Shown piece after piece: positions 35,924 to 48,490 of a DNA stretch of 64,000 nt. The DNA is from Triticum aestivum (Eukaryota > Streptophyta > Magnoliopsida > Poales > Poaceae). Below the pieces are notes generated by a model, which saw only the letters and a program-made list of their open reading frames with translations, was not told the origin of the DNA and did not search any database. The position numbers and the translations under genes are program-made. The stretch covers positions 476,133,037-476,197,036 of the forward strand of contig NC_057800.1 of the NCBI RefSeq assembly GCF_018294505.1, read 5' to 3'. Numbering within the stretch: the stretch's first letter is position 1; every line of letters begins with the position of its first letter.

Positions 35924-38900
35924 GCATCCCCAAGCTTAATTCTTGCTCGTCCTCGACTAGGTAAATGATAAAAACAGAATTTTTGATGTGGAATGCTGCC
36001 TAACATGTGATATAATATTCTTTTCTTTATAGCATGGACATTTGGACTTTTATATTGTTCAAAGCAATAGTCTAGTTTTGACATGATAATTTAAATACTC
36101 AAGCATGCCAACAAGCAACCATGTCTTCCAAAATATCAACACTAAAATAAGTTATGCCTAGCCCATTATGCTCAATCATTGATCCATTCATGAAACACAC
36201 TCGCATATTAACTACACCCAATGCTCAAGTACGATCACAGTGCCTCCTAGTTGGTGCTTTATAAGAGAAGATGGAGACTCAAATTCAAAATAAAAATTGC
36301 ATAAAGTAAAAGAAAGGCCCTTTGTAGAGGGAAGTAGGGATTTGTAGAGGTGCCAGAGCTCAAAGCAAAAATTGAGAGATAAAAACATTTCGAGAGGCAT
36401 ACTTTTCCCACCAATGAAAAAGACTTAGAGTTCCCAACACTTTCCATGCTAGATATATCATAGGCGGTTCCCAAACAGAAATTAAAGTTTATTCCTTTTT
36501 CCACCATACTTTCACTTTCCATGGCTAACCGTATCCACGGGTGCCTTCCATACCAACACTTTCAAAGGAATTTATTATTTGACAACATAAAGTGAATTCA
36601 TTTTTCATTTCGGGACTGGGCATCCCTAATACCTTTGCCTTACTCTCGTGCAATGATATGTGAATAAACACTCATCATGAGAATAACACATCTAGCATGG
36701 AAAATATTACCCACTCATCACCGCCTTGTTAGCGGTACGAGCACACAAAAGAGAAATTTATTTTGGATATTATAGATGGCACATACAAATTTGCTTAGAA
36801 CGGCAAAAGAATACCGCATATAGGTAGGTATAGTGGACTCATATGGCAAAACTAGTTTAAAGGTTTTTGGATGCACAAGTAGTGATCATACTTAGTGCAA
36901 AATGAAGGGTAGCAAAAGATTGAGAAGCGATCAACCAAGAAATGAATAATCTCATAAGAGAGCATTAAGCATAATTAACACCGAATAGCGCACCACAAGT
37001 AGGATATAACTTCATTGCATAATTATTGACTTTCATGCTTGCATAGGGAATCACAAACCTTAACACCAATATTCTTACTAAAGCATAATTACTCATCAAG
37101 ATGACTCACATATCACATCATCATATATCAAAACTATTACTAAGAATCAAGTTTATTTTGTCCAATGATCTTCATGAAAGTTTTTATTATATCCTTCTTG
37201 GATATCTATCACTTTGGAACTACTTTTCATATGTTGCTTTTGACAAGCTCAAACAAATATAAGTGAAGATCATGAGCATAATATTTCTTTCTCTCAAATT
37301 AATTTAAGTGAAGAAAGAGAGAATTTCTTGAAAATTTTACTAACTCTCAAATAAATCTAAGTGAAGCAAGATAGCATTTCTTCAAAAATACTAAAGCACA
37401 CCTTGCTCAAAAAGATATAAGTGAAGCACTAGAGCAAATCCATAGCTCATAAAAATTTAAGTGAAGCATAGAGAGCAATTCTAACAAGTCATGGCATAAT
37501 TTTGGCTCTCTCAAATAGGTGTGTCCAGCAAGGAATCAAGACTTCACACACAAAATAAAACAATAAAAGACTCATATCATACAAGAAGCTCCAAGCAAAA
37601 CACATAGTATGTGACGAATAAAAATATAGCTTCGAGTAAAATACCGATGGTCATTAGAAGAAAGAGGGGATGCCACTCGGGGCATCCCCAAGCTTAGTTG
37701 CTTGATCTCTTTTGGATAATATCTTGGTATGCTGGGGCATCCCCAAGCTTAGGTTCTTCTTACTCCTTATTCCTTCATCCATCGTAAGATAACCCAAAAC
37801 TTGAAAACTTCAATCACACAAAACTCCAACAAAACCTCCGTGAGATCCGTTAGTATAAGAAAGCAAACACTACTATAATTATTGTAGCAAACCAATTCAT
37901 ATTTTGTTCTTGCATTATATCTACTGTATTCCAACTTTTCTATGGCAAAAACTCATCAAAGAAAACCATAGAGCCGTCAAAACTAGCACACAACACAAAG
38001 AAAACAGAATATGTCAAAAACATAACAGTCTGTAGCAATCTGGATATTTTGAATACTTCTGTAACTCCAAAAACTCTGAGAAATTAGGACGGCCTGGGCA
38101 ATTTTTATATTAATCTTCTGCAAAAAGAATTGCTATTTTATCGCTCTCTGGTTAAAAATGAAAATTATTTTCACGAGCGCAAAAGTTTTTGTTTTTTCAG
38201 CAAGATCAAACAACTATCACCCAAGAAGACCCTAAAGGCTTTACTTGGCACAAACACTAATTAAAACATAAAAAACACAATCATAACAGTAGCATAATTG
38301 TGCAAACACTCAAGAACATAAAGCAAAACATAAAAAATAAATTTTATTCATTGGGTTGCCTCCCAACAAGCGCTATAGTTTTACGCCCTTAGCTAGGCAT
38401 AAAGCAAGGATCTAAGTTTTGTAATCTTTGTTCAATTCATCAATCAAACACTTAGAATTCCTTAGAGATTTAGCATAGAGTTTTTCAATGACAATACTTC
38501 TAGGAACAAATTTAAAGAATTCATTCTTGACAAAGGGATCTCTTATAACTTCAACAAAATCTGTGTGGATACTAATCATCTTAAGATCCTCTTTACTAGA
38601 AGTTGCACCCTTGCTCTTAGTAACTTGGGTAGTCTTGCCAATTTTTACGGGAGTTTTTTCAACAGTTTTAGCGGAAGCAAAAGTCGTACTCAAATTACTG
38701 AAGATTTCTTCCAGTTTATCAATCCGAGACGGGCTTTCTTCAATTCTTTCATGAATTATGGTTCCCTTTTATTTTAACAACTTAAAAACTTCCCCCGCTT
38801 TTGACCCAATTTTAGTAGCAAAATTATGCATCTTTTTATCCAAATTTTCAATATGCTCTTCAGTAAGCATTTTCTTTTCAATAGCATCTAATCTTTCCAT

Positions 38901-39440
38901 GACATGCTCAATAGTCAGAGTTGTTTCATTAATCGTAAGGGTGGTGAGCCTACTAAATTACCCATAGCTTTAAAAGCATCAAGAGAGGGACACATCAATA
39001 AATTTCCACCAGTAATCGTATCAAGGACGAATCTATACCAGGTGGTGATGCCGACATAAAAACAACAAAGAAAAACAATGGTAGATTGCTTTCGAATAGA
39101 TCTATTATGAGCATTGCAAATTCTATACCAAGCATCTTTATAATTCTCTCCTCCCCTTTGTTTAAAGTTGAGAACTTCGTTCTCGGGAGTGCACACAATA
39201 CATGAAGAACTATCCATGACGATAATAATAACAAACAAGATTGCACTCAAAAACAAATCCGGCAAAAAAAAACGGCGAACGAAAAAGAGGGGTGAATAAA
39301 ACGTCAATTTTTGTGAAGTGGGGGAGAGGAAAATGAGAGGCAAATGGAAAATAATGTAAATTGTGAGGAGAAGATATTTGTGATTAGGAATCTGGTATAT
39401 GTTGAAAATCCTCCCCGGCAACGGCGCCAGAAATTCCTTT
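35924..39440 (-). mobile_element. Internal region of Athila-like element B
   Basis: Runs from the polypurine tract (35924) to the primer-binding site complement TCCCCGGCAACGGCGCCA (about 39411-39429). The 35940-38340 part is non-coding in every frame and carries five AAGTGAAG motifs (37261, 37306, 37359, 37419, 37459), two internal PPT-like strings (about 37680 and 37735) and the conserved hairpin block (38351-38399). No pol is present. Confidence 0.75.
38412..39217 (-). pseudogene. Element B gag-like ORF, broken
   Basis: From ATG at 39217 the minus strand reads a short Athila-type gag segment (GENYKDAWYRICNAHNRS, then FVLDTITGG and NLVGSPPL), down to about 38915. After a frame change the protein continues as a helical region (ERLDAIEKKM, KMHNFATKIG) and ends in the 38693-38412 frame (TDFVEVIRDPFVKNEFFKF...). 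The intact ancestor would be about 270 residues, far shorter than a full Athila gag-pol. Stops and shifts make this copy non-functional. Confidence 0.65.
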
Positions 39441-40215
39441 TGACGCGGCTTGAAGCTACGTTGGTATTTCCCCAAAGAGCAAGGGATGATGCAGCACAGC
39501 GACGGTAGGTATTTCCCTCAGTGATGATACCAAGGTTATCGAACTAGTAGGGGAACCAAGCAACAACACGTAAGCGGTGCCTGCACACAAATAACAACTA
39601 CTCGCAACCCGATGTATTAAAGGGGTTATCAATCCCTTTCGGGTAATAGTGCTTGAAATTGGCAAAACGGACGTGAATAAATTATAGTAGATTGATAGAT
39701 CAACGCCAAATAAAATAAATAAGAATAAATTGTAGCAAGATATTTTTGTATTTTTGGTTTAATAGATCTGAAAAAAGGCAAATAAAATAGATCGTGGAGG
39801 CAAATATATTAAAGAAGAGACCCGAGGGCCGTAGGTTTCACTAGTGGCTTCTCTCGAGAAAAATAGCAAACAGTGGGTGAACAAATTACTGTTGGGCAAT
39901 TGATAGAACTTCAAATAATCATGACGATATCCAGGCAATGATCATTATATAGGCATCATGTCCAAGATTAGTAGACAGACTCCTGCCTGCATCTACTACT
40001 ATTACTCCACACATCGACCGCTATTCAGCATGCATCTAGTGTATTAAGTTCATGGAGAAACGGAGTAATGCAATAAGAACGTTGACATGATGTAGACAAG
40101 ATCTATCTATGTAGTGATAGACCCCATCATTTATCCTTAGTAGAAATGATACATATGTGTTGGTTCCCCTTCTCTCACTGGGATCAAGCACTGTAAGATC
40201 GAACCCACTACAAAG
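39441..40215 (-). mobile_element. 5' LTR of element B, truncated
   Basis: Matches the B 3' LTR from its TGACGCGGCTTGAAG start up to CACTACAAAG at 40215, then changes abruptly to pol sequence of element C. About half of the LTR is missing. Confidence 0.8.
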
Positions 40216-42129
40216 CGTCTGCTACAACATTGGCCTTTCCTGGATGGTAATGCAGCTTCATATCAAAATCCTTTATGAGATCCAACCATCTCCTTTGCCT
40301 GAGATTCAACTCCCTCTGCGTGAAGATGTACTTCAAAGTCTTATGGTCCGTGTATACATCACAATGGTTTCCAATAAGAAAATGTCTCCAGGTTTTGAGC
40401 GCATGTACCACGGCTTCTAACTCCAAATCATCTGTGGCATAATTCAACTCATGAGGTCGAAGCTGACGTGAGGCATATGAAACAACTCTCCCGTCTTGCA
40501 TAAGTACACCTCCAAGTCCCTGGCGAGAAGCGTCACAATATACTAGGAAATCCTTGCGTATATCCGAAAGAATTAGCACTGGGGCTATAACTAAACGTTT
40601 CTTCAACTCCTGAAAACTGGCCTCACATTCTTCGGTCCATTTGAACTTGGTGTCCTTCTTCAATAACTCCGTCATGGGATTCACAATCCTGGAAAATTCT
40701 CAATGAATCTCCAGTAATATCCTGCGAGTCCAAGAAAACTGCGTAACTCTCCAACTGAGGTGGGTGCCAACCACTCTGTGACAGACTGAACCTTGGAATG
40801 GTCTACGGCTATGCCTTCTCCTGATATCACATGTCCGAGAAATCCAACTTCCTTCAACCAAAATTCAACATTTGCTAAACTTGGCATATAGCTGATGTTC
40901 CCTGAGCTTCTCGAGAAGTAATCGCAAATATTCTTTGTGTTCTTCTTCATTCTTCGAGTATACCAATATATCATCAATGAACACCACAACAAACTTATCC
41001 AAGAACTCCATGAACACCTTATTCATCATACTCATAAAGTAGACAGGGGCGTTAGTCAAACCAAAAGACATGACAATGTACTCACATAGCCCGTACCTTG
41101 TGGTAAATGTTGTCTTAGGTATATCCTGCTCTCGGATCTTCAGCTGGTGGTATCCTGATCGAAGATCGATCTTGGAGAATACTTTAGCTCCCTGCAGCTG
41201 GTCAAACAAATCGTTGGTCATTGGTAGTGGGTATTTGTTCTTGATCGTCACCTCATTCAGTGCACGATAATCCACAACCATTTTCAAGGATCCATCCTTC
41301 TTCTCAACTAAGAGCACTGGGCTCCCCACGGTGATGAACTTGGTCGAATATACCCTTTCTCCAATAACTCCTTAATCTTCTTCTTAATTTCCTCCAGGTC
41401 ATTTGCGGGCATCCGATCTGGACTCTTAGATATTGGTCCGGTACCTGGTAATAGCTCTATCAAAAATTCTATATCTCGATCTGGTGGCATGCCTGGTAGT
41501 TCCTTCGGGAATACTTCGGGATAATCCTTCACAACTGGCACTTCCTCCTGAACAACTCTCGAAAGTGAATTTACTTGAGTCCTCCTTGGCGCATGCCTAG
41601 ACACATACTTGATCTATTTCCCTTCTTGGGTGGTGAGAAGAATTGACTTACTAGCACAATCGATATTTCCTCTGTACATCGATAGCCAGTCCATGCCTAG
41701 TATCACATCCAATCCTTGTGACACCAAAATTATTAGGTCTGAGGGGAAAACATGCCTACCTATGGTCAATGGCAACTGAAAACATCCTCTGCTAGCCATA
41801 TACTCCGCTCCAGGTGAGCTTACTAACATAGGTGTCTTTAGGGCTACGGTGGGAAACTTAAACTTATCCACAAATCCCCTTGATATGTATGAATGCGATG
41901 CACCAGTGTCAAAAAGGACAATAGTTGTAAATGACTTAATCAAAAACTTACCAATAACTACATCGGGCTCCTCTTCAACTTCCTCCATGTTGACGTGGTT
42001 CACCTGCCCTCTGGTGAAAGGGTTGGGCTTCTTTCCAGAGCTTCCATTTCCATTACCATTCTTTACCTCAGAACAATCATTGGCGTAGTGTCCAGTCTTC
42101 CTGCACTTGAAACACGTAACATGGCTCAA
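40216..42129 (-). pseudogene. Element C: protease, reverse transcriptase and RNase H, frameshifted
   Basis: Read leftwards. In 42129-41614 there is a zinc knuckle (CFKCRKTGHYANDC, residues 6-19) and an aspartic protease site DTGAS at residues 74-78. In 41604-41308 there is the linker leading into RT ([20 protein letters not shown]). In 41329-40865 there is the RT core with [10 protein letters not shown] (catalytic Asp 55) and FIDD at 117-120. In 40992-40681 there is the RT thumb (GFLGHVISGEGI). In 40684-40208 there is RNase H with YCDAS, LELEAVV and VYTDH supplying the acidic residues. Three frame changes break the frame, and the sequence stops within the tether after RNase H, so integrase, any chromodomain and the 3' LTR are lost. 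Motifs and the Met-type primer site fit a Gypsy chromovirus, possibly of the Tekay type. Confidence 0.9.
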
Positions 42130-42992
42130 ATCCTTCTTGGCGGGTGTTGCCGGGTTGGAACAGCTCTGACTGTTGTTTCCTCCATTCCCATTTCCATTCT
42201 TAAGGCCACTATGATTATGTGAACTTCCTCCATTTTGAGAATGGCCTCCATGGTTATGATGGGTATGTCCTCCCGAGTTTGGGGTGAAACGAGGCTTCTG
42301 CTGAGCTCCAGAGTTGTAATTCCCCTATCCATACTTCCATTTGTGATTCTCTATCTACTACTTCTTGCCTTCAATCATGAGAGCCTTGTCTACCAGCTCC
42401 TGATAGTTGGTGAATGTTGCCACCATCAACTGCATACTCAGCTCATCATTCAGCCCGTCCATAAACTTGTCCTGTTTCACGGCATGTGTGGCCACATCAT
42501 CTGGAGCGTAGCGAGCTAACTTGTTGAACTCATCCACATACTATGCCATAGTACGATTTCCCTGGCGTAAGTTGTGGAACTCATGATTCTTCATACTCAT
42601 AGCTCTAGCAGAGACATGCGCAGTGTGGAAGGCTTGTTGAAAATGATCCCAAGTTACATTAGCCATGGGGAAAGTGGCAGTGTAGTTCTACCACCATGAG
42701 GCTGTGGGTCCATCAAGTTGATGTGCGGCAAAGCGCACCTTCTCAGCATATGTGCAACCTGTGGTGGTCAGCTCCCTTCCAATCTTGCGGAGCTAGTCAT
42801 CAGCAACAATCGGCTCGGTGCTACTAGAGAACACCGACGGATTCAACCTTAGAAAGTGCGCTAAGTTGTCGAATGGAGGTGGTGGTGGTGGATTGTTGTT
42901 GTTGTTGCCTTGGTTCTGGACTAGCAACTGCAGGCATTCTGCTGTTGGATCAACTGAGTGAGCTCCGGTGGAAAGGCGAATGCCGGAGGCAT
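42130..42992 (-). pseudogene. Element C: gag, broken
   Basis: A gag ORF appears to start at 42992 on the minus strand (MPPAFAFPPEL). The capsid-like domain is readable in pieces across several frames, for example the region around 42550-42480 (LARYAPDDVA) and 42470-42380 (MDGLNDELSMQLMVAT). Stops and small indels are frequent. It would originally have been fused to the zinc knuckle and protease that follow. Confidence 0.7.
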
Positions 42993-43195
42993 CTGATTGG
43001 TTTAGAGGGGTGAGAACAGAATAGAGTGAGGTCTATAGAGAGATTTCACTACCCATATGCACATGAGACAAACATATTAATTTCACACCACTCAATTCAA
43101 ACAAGATTCATACAATCGATCTAAGCAACTGTTACAAAATCTCACAAACTATTACTATATACATGGAAGAATTCTAATGGTAATATGGTGGCCGA

Positions 43196-43918
43196 CTAGA
43201 AATTTTGATCGGTGGAAGACTCCATGATATCTGCTCCCGCTTCGTCTTCATAATCATCATCGCTGTCGGGGTCAGAGTATGTGTCGTCTAGTATGATGTA
43301 GTCTTCTGAACGAATGTCCACTCCAGGTTCAGGATCCCCCATGAATATTCCTAGCTTCTTCTTCAGGTCTTCATTCTGCTCCAGTAGTACAGCAATTTCT
43401 TCTTCATATCCATCGCGTGTGGACTTGAGTTCTTCCTCCAGCTCCATGTTCCGAGTCATCACCTTCTTTGTGTGTATGATGTTGGCGCACATCTGGTTCT
43501 CGTAGCGTCGAATGTGCTGGTTCAACTCATGTATGTAGGCTGCAATGGATTTATCCTTCCTGGTGCAAATCATCTCCCATTGCTCATCTCGGCATCCACA
43601 TATCTGCTAGATGGTGTCCTTAAGATCCTTGTTGTACACCTCGCCGATGCGTCCAATGGAGATGTGGGCGGCCATGCTCTTTCCTAAACTCCAGATTGGT
43701 GCATCAAAGGAAAACTCAATGGGCTCGATAACTAGTGTGAACGCCCTTCCTGAAACACGAACTTGAATCATCCATCGCTCCTCTTCTGGTAAAGTGGCGG
43801 TGAAGGTTCCGATGAAGCTTGGGATGCCGATGTTCAGGTACCTAGTGACTTCCTTCAAGTGTCGTCCGAAAGGGGTGTCATCATCCGGTTGAGTGAACTT
43901 GTTCCTTGGGTCAGTCAT
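43196..43918 (-). pseudogene. Element C: additional ORF upstream of gag (ORF0)
   Basis: ATG at 43918 lies about 90 bases after the primer-binding site. The frame runs to 43196 with one internal stop at about 43604-43606 (about 240 codons). The N-terminal part (RHLKEVTRYLNIGIPSF, RVSGRAF) looks globular. The middle is a predicted coiled coil (NMELEEELKSTRDGYEEEI..., LLEQNEDLKKKLG). The C-terminus is very acidic (YSDPDSDDDYEDEAGAD). It is in a different frame from gag and 200 bases ahead of it, so it is a separate cistron. I do not recognise the protein. Only one stop in 240 codons makes it the best-preserved frame of this element. Confidence 0.65.
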
Positions 43919-44009
43919 CTATAGAGTAGAAATGAAGAAGAGTTAGAAATGAGTAGAGAAGAGTATCATGTGGCTTTTTCCTAGTGGTCGCATCCTACAG
44001 TCAGCGTGT

Positions 44010-44021
44010 GCTCTGATACCA
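44010..44021 (-). other. Primer-binding site of element C
   Basis: GCTCTGATACCA on the plus strand, identical to the site in D, with the same three-base spacing to the LTR edge at 44025. Confidence 0.85.
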
Positions 44022-44024
44022 TCT

Positions 44025-44746
44025 TGGAGTGACCCGATCCCAATAGACCATAGTCTCTGTGCTTAAGTTTCATCCCTGGATCGGTATTGCTGACACACAC
44101 AGTACTCGAGGATTTATTGCAGAGTTCAATCACACACTTATTACAACAAGTGTCTCAAATAGAGTACTTATTGCAATAATATGGCTAAAGGCCATCTAAA
44201 TTAAGATAATTGCGGAAGCTTTGAAGATAAATGAGTCCATCCAACTCCACGGCAAAACTGAGTGCATGACAATGACCTATCGCACCTTACTATTCGTCTA
44301 AAAACTCTGCAACATGATACGTTGCAGCCATGTAGGTTAGCACATGGAATATGCTGGCAAGATAACACCACGGAGCAATGAACAAATAACAACTATCACT
44401 ACATGCATATTTGGCTGGTGGAGGCTCTATGGTTATCATTTGCATAAAGCTAATTTTTCCTACAACAAAGGAATATATTTTATTTGACTGCAAAGTTTGA
44501 TGACATATTGAGAATGTACCCCCAACTCAATCCCACATTAACATTAATAACCCAAAAAAATCATTAAGTAAAGTGATGAGATCAACATAATAATTCAAAT
44601 ACCAGATACTCAAGATGTCCATAACCGGGGACACGGCTAATCATGATTAGTTTGTACACTCTACAGAGGTTTGCGCGCTTTTCCCCACAAGACTCGACCA
44701 CATCCATGATCGGATGATTGAGACATAGCCTTTCTGAAGAGGTCCC
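44025..44746 (-). mobile_element. Partial 5' LTR of element C
   Basis: Starts TGGAGTGACCCGATC and follows the D LTR with many substitutions (shared phrases CTCTGTGCTTAAGT, CATCCCTGGATCGG, CTACATGCATATTTGGCTGG). It is cut at 44746 by element G at a point equivalent to about 22210 in D, so roughly 2.4 kb of LTR is displaced or lost. Confidence 0.8.
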
Positions 44747-46145
44747 TAATACGTCTCCGTCGTATCTACTTTTCCAAACACTTTTGCCCTTGTTTTGGAC
44801 TCTAACTTGCATGATTTGAATGGAACTAACCCGGACTGGCGTTGTATTCAGCAAAATTGCCATGGTGTTATTTATGTGCAGAAACAAAAGTTCTCGGAAT
44901 GACCTGAAACTTCACGGAACGTCTTTTTGGAAATAATAAAAAATCCTTGCAAAAGATGAAGACCAGGGGCCCACACCCTAGCCACGAGTGTGGGGGCGCG
45001 CCCCCCTACCTCGTGGGCCCCCTAGAGCTCCTCCTACCTCAACTCCAACTCTATATATTTGCTTTCGGGGAGAAAAATCAGAGAGAAGGATTCATCGCGT
45101 TTTACGATACAGAGCCGTCGCGAAGCCCTAAAACCTCTTGGGAGGGCTGATCTGGAGTCCGTTCGGGGCTCCGGAGAGGGGAATCCGTCGCCGTCGTCAT
45201 CATCAACCATCCTCCATCACCAATTTCATGATGCTCACCGTCGTGCGTGAGTAATTCCATCGTAGGCTTGCTGGACGGTGATGGGTTGGATGAGATTAAT
45301 CATGTAATCGAGTTAGTTTTGTTAGGCTTTGATCCCTAGTATCCACTATGTTCTGAGATTGATGTTGCTATGACTTTGCTATGCTTAATGCTTGTCACTA
45401 GGGCCCGAGTGCCATGATTTTAGATCTGAACCTATTATGTTTTCATCAACATATGAGAGTTCTTGATTGTATCTTGCAAGCATATAGTCACCTATTATGT
45501 GTTATGATCCGCTGACCCCGAAGTGACAAAAATCGGGATACTTACCGGTGATGACCGTAGTTTGAGGAGTTCATGTATTCATTATGTGTTAATGCTTTGG
45601 TCCGGCACTCTATTAAAAGGAGGCCTTAATATCCCTTAGTTTCTATTAGGACCCCGCTGCCACGGGAGGGTAGGACAAAAGATGTCATGCAAGTTCTTTT
45701 CCATAAGCACGTATGGCTATATTCGGAATACATGCCTACATTACATTGATGAATTGGAGCTAGTTCTGTGTCACCCTAGGTTATGACTGTTACATGATGA
45801 ACCGCATCCGGCATAATTCTCTATCACTGATCCATTGCCTACGAGCTTTCCATATATTGTTCTTTGCTTATTTACTTTTCCGTTGCTATTGCTATCATCA
45901 CTACAAAATACCAAAAACATTACTTTTGCTATTGTTACCTTTTGTTACCGTTACCACTACTATCATATTACTTTGCTACTAAACACTTTGCTGCAGATAT
46001 TAAGTTTCCAGGTGTGGTTGAATTGACAACTCAGTTGCTAATACTTGAGAATATTCTTTGGCTCCCCTTGTGTCGAATCAATAAATTTGGGTTGAATACT
46101 CTACCCTCGAAAACTGTTGCGATCCCCTATACTTGTGGTTTATCA
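44747..46145 (+). mobile_element. 5' LTR of Athila-like element G
   Basis: Starts TAATACGTCTCCGTCG (terminal TG changed to TA) and ends GTTTATCA before the primer-binding site. Length is about 1.4 kb. It is related to but distinct from the A and B LTRs. Confidence 0.75.
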
Positions 46146-46156
46146 AGACTATTTTC

Positions 46157-46174
46157 TGGCGCCGTTGCCGGGGA
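46157..46174 (+). other. Primer-binding site of element G
   Basis: TGGCGCCGTTGCCGGGGA, eleven bases after the LTR end. The same site type is used by A and B. Confidence 0.85.
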
Positions 46175-46224
46175 GCATAGCTCTATTCTTTTAGTCACTT
46201 GGGATTTATATCTTCTTATCATTA

Positions 46225-47238
46225 TGAAGAACTTGAGAGATCCAAAAAACCAAGATTTATCCCTCAACTACGAGGGGAGGTAAAGAACTGCCATCTAGCT
46301 CTGCACTTGATTCACCTTCTATTTTGAGTAAGCTTGCAACACCTAAACTTGCTTCTCCTATTCATTCTGATATGTCGCATGTTATTGATGATGCCACTTC
46401 TGCTATGCATGATACTTATGATGAAACTACTTCTATGCTTGATACTACTGTGCCACTTGGTGAATTTCTTGATGAACAACTTGTTAGGGTTAGAGAGAAT
46501 GAAATTATTGAAACTGATAATATTGATGAAATTGATGATGAAGACTCTCCCCCTAATCAATATGAATCGCCTGTTATTCCTGAGGGTTATGTTTTGGAAA
46601 AAGAAGCTGCTCTAGCTATTTTAGCTTGCAAAGATAGATACGAGCTCAAGAGGTTATTAGCTAAATGGAAGCAGCAATCTCTTGATGCTAAAATGAAACC
46701 TGACCCTGCTTTTGTTACTTCACCTATTTGTGTTACTGATAAGGATTATGAATTCTCTGTTGATCCTATTATAATTACTTTGGTTGAATCTGATCCTTTT
46801 CATGGCTATGAATCTGAAACTGTTGTGGCACATCTTACTAAATTAAATGATATAGCCACCCTATTCACTAATGATGAGAGAACTTGTTACTTTTATATCC
46901 TTAAAATATTTCCATTCTCATTAAAGGGTGATGCTAAGATAAGGTTTAATTCTCTTGATCCTGGTTGTGTGCGTAGTCCCCAGGATATGATTTATTACTT
47001 CTCTGCTAAATATTTCCCTGCTCATAAGAAACAAGCTGCTTTGAGGGATATATATAATTTTGTGCAAATTGAAGAAGAGAGTCTCCCACAAGCTTGGGGG
47101 AGGCTTCTCAAGTTACTTAATGCTTTGCCTGATCGTCCTCTTAATAAAAATGAAATACTTGATATCTTTTATAATGGACTAACCGATGCTTCCAGAGATT
47201 ACCTGGATAGTTGTGTTGGTTCTGTTTTCAGGGAAAGA
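46225..47238 (+). pseudogene. Element G: Athila-type gag, 3' part cut off by CACTA insertion
   Basis: The frame from ATG 46225 (MKNLRDPKNQDLSLNYEG) hits TAA at 46281-46283; the same frame is then open from about 46324 to the end. There is no ATG at the second start (TTG at 46324). The protein has an acidic N-terminus, then the retrotransposon gag domain: FPFSLKGDAKIRFNSL, MIYYFSAKYFPAHKKQAAL, LPQAWGRLLKLLNALP, FYNGLTDASRDYLDSC. Coding sequence stops at 47238 where the CACTA element begins, so the rest of the polyprotein is not in the window. Confidence 0.85.
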
Positions 47239-48048
47239 CACTACAAAAAAAGACACATCCGTGACATTTTGGGCCAAACGAAAAAAAATTGTCATACATA
47301 TGACACTTCTATGACGATAATTGTGACAAAACCCGGTATCATCGTAGATATGGTGGGCTCCTACTTCTATGACAAAAAATCATGACAGAAAATGGGCTTT
47401 TCGTCTTGGGCGGGTCGGAGACGCAGCTGCATGACATTCTTTGGGCCGTCTATGACGAAAAAACTGTGGTAGAAGCGAGGGGGAGGAAAATTTCGGGGAG
47501 TTCCTGGTTACGGTGGGAGGTCAGGGCCGAGCGATGCGCATTTCTCTCGTACACGTACGCGCGTGTGTGTGAGGCGTTGGCTCTAACTGAACCCGAGCGA
47601 GGCGTTGGTCTCTAACTGAACCCGAGCGATTGCACTGCAGGCTACGCATTACTGTACCCGAGCGATTGATCGATGGCTGTTAACTGAACCCGATCGAGCG
47701 ATTCCTTCGCTACTGCTGCTAACTAAAGCCGATCGATGCTGCCTCTGGGATGAACAGTGAGCGTTGTAGGGGGGTTTGGATGAACAGTGAGCGGTGGCAT
47801 TGCCTCTGGATGAACAGGACCCTGTGGTGTGGTGGAGGGATGGATGAACAGTAGACGGTGTAGGGGTGCCTGTGGAGGGGTGGTTGAACGGGATCCCGTG
47901 GTGTGGAGGGCTGGATGAATAGTAGACGGTGGAGGGGTGGTTGAACAGTAGCCGGTGGAGTAGCGCGCGGTGGAGGCTGGATGAACAGGAGCCCGTGGAG
48001 GCTGGAGGAGGTCGACGGTGGAGATGAACAGTATCTCGTGGAGTCCCG

Positions 48049-48300
48049 TTTTGCGGTATGCCACACCCCTCCCGATGAATAGGACCCTCGTTTCGACCAT
48101 AGGAGGTCCGTTTCCTCCGTTTTGCGGTACGCCACACCCCTGCCGATCAATAGGACCCCCGTTTCGACCGTAGGAGGTCCGTTTCCTCCATTTTGCGATA
48201 CGACAGACCCCTCCCGATGAACAGGATCCCGTTTCGAATGTGGCCGGTCAAACACAAGGCCATTTCCTCCGTTTTGCGGTACGCCAGGCCTCATTTCCAT
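48049..48300. repeat. 71-bp tandem array in the CACTA subterminal region
   Basis: Units start with TTTTGCGGTACGCCAC at 48049, 48120, 48191 and 48272 and contain CCCGATGAACAGGA. Spacings are 71, 71 and 81. Confidence 0.8.
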
Positions 48301-48374
48301 CGCCTGTTCCGTCCAAGCCCTTCCGATGAACACGACCACGCATTCCGTTTTGATCCAGCCGGTTGGCTCCCACG

Positions 48375-48490
48375 CGTTCTGTTGCCTCCCGATGAACACG
48401 ACGCATTCCGTTGCCTCCCCGTGAACACGACGCATTCCGTTGCCTCCCCATGAACACGACGCATTTTGTTGCCTTCCCATGAACATGAGA
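48375..48490. repeat. 28-29-bp tandem array
   Basis: Four units of GTTGCCTCCCGATGAACACG followed by ACGCATTCC at about 48381, 48410, 48438 and 48468. It continues the TGAAC theme of the neighbouring array. Confidence 0.8.
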
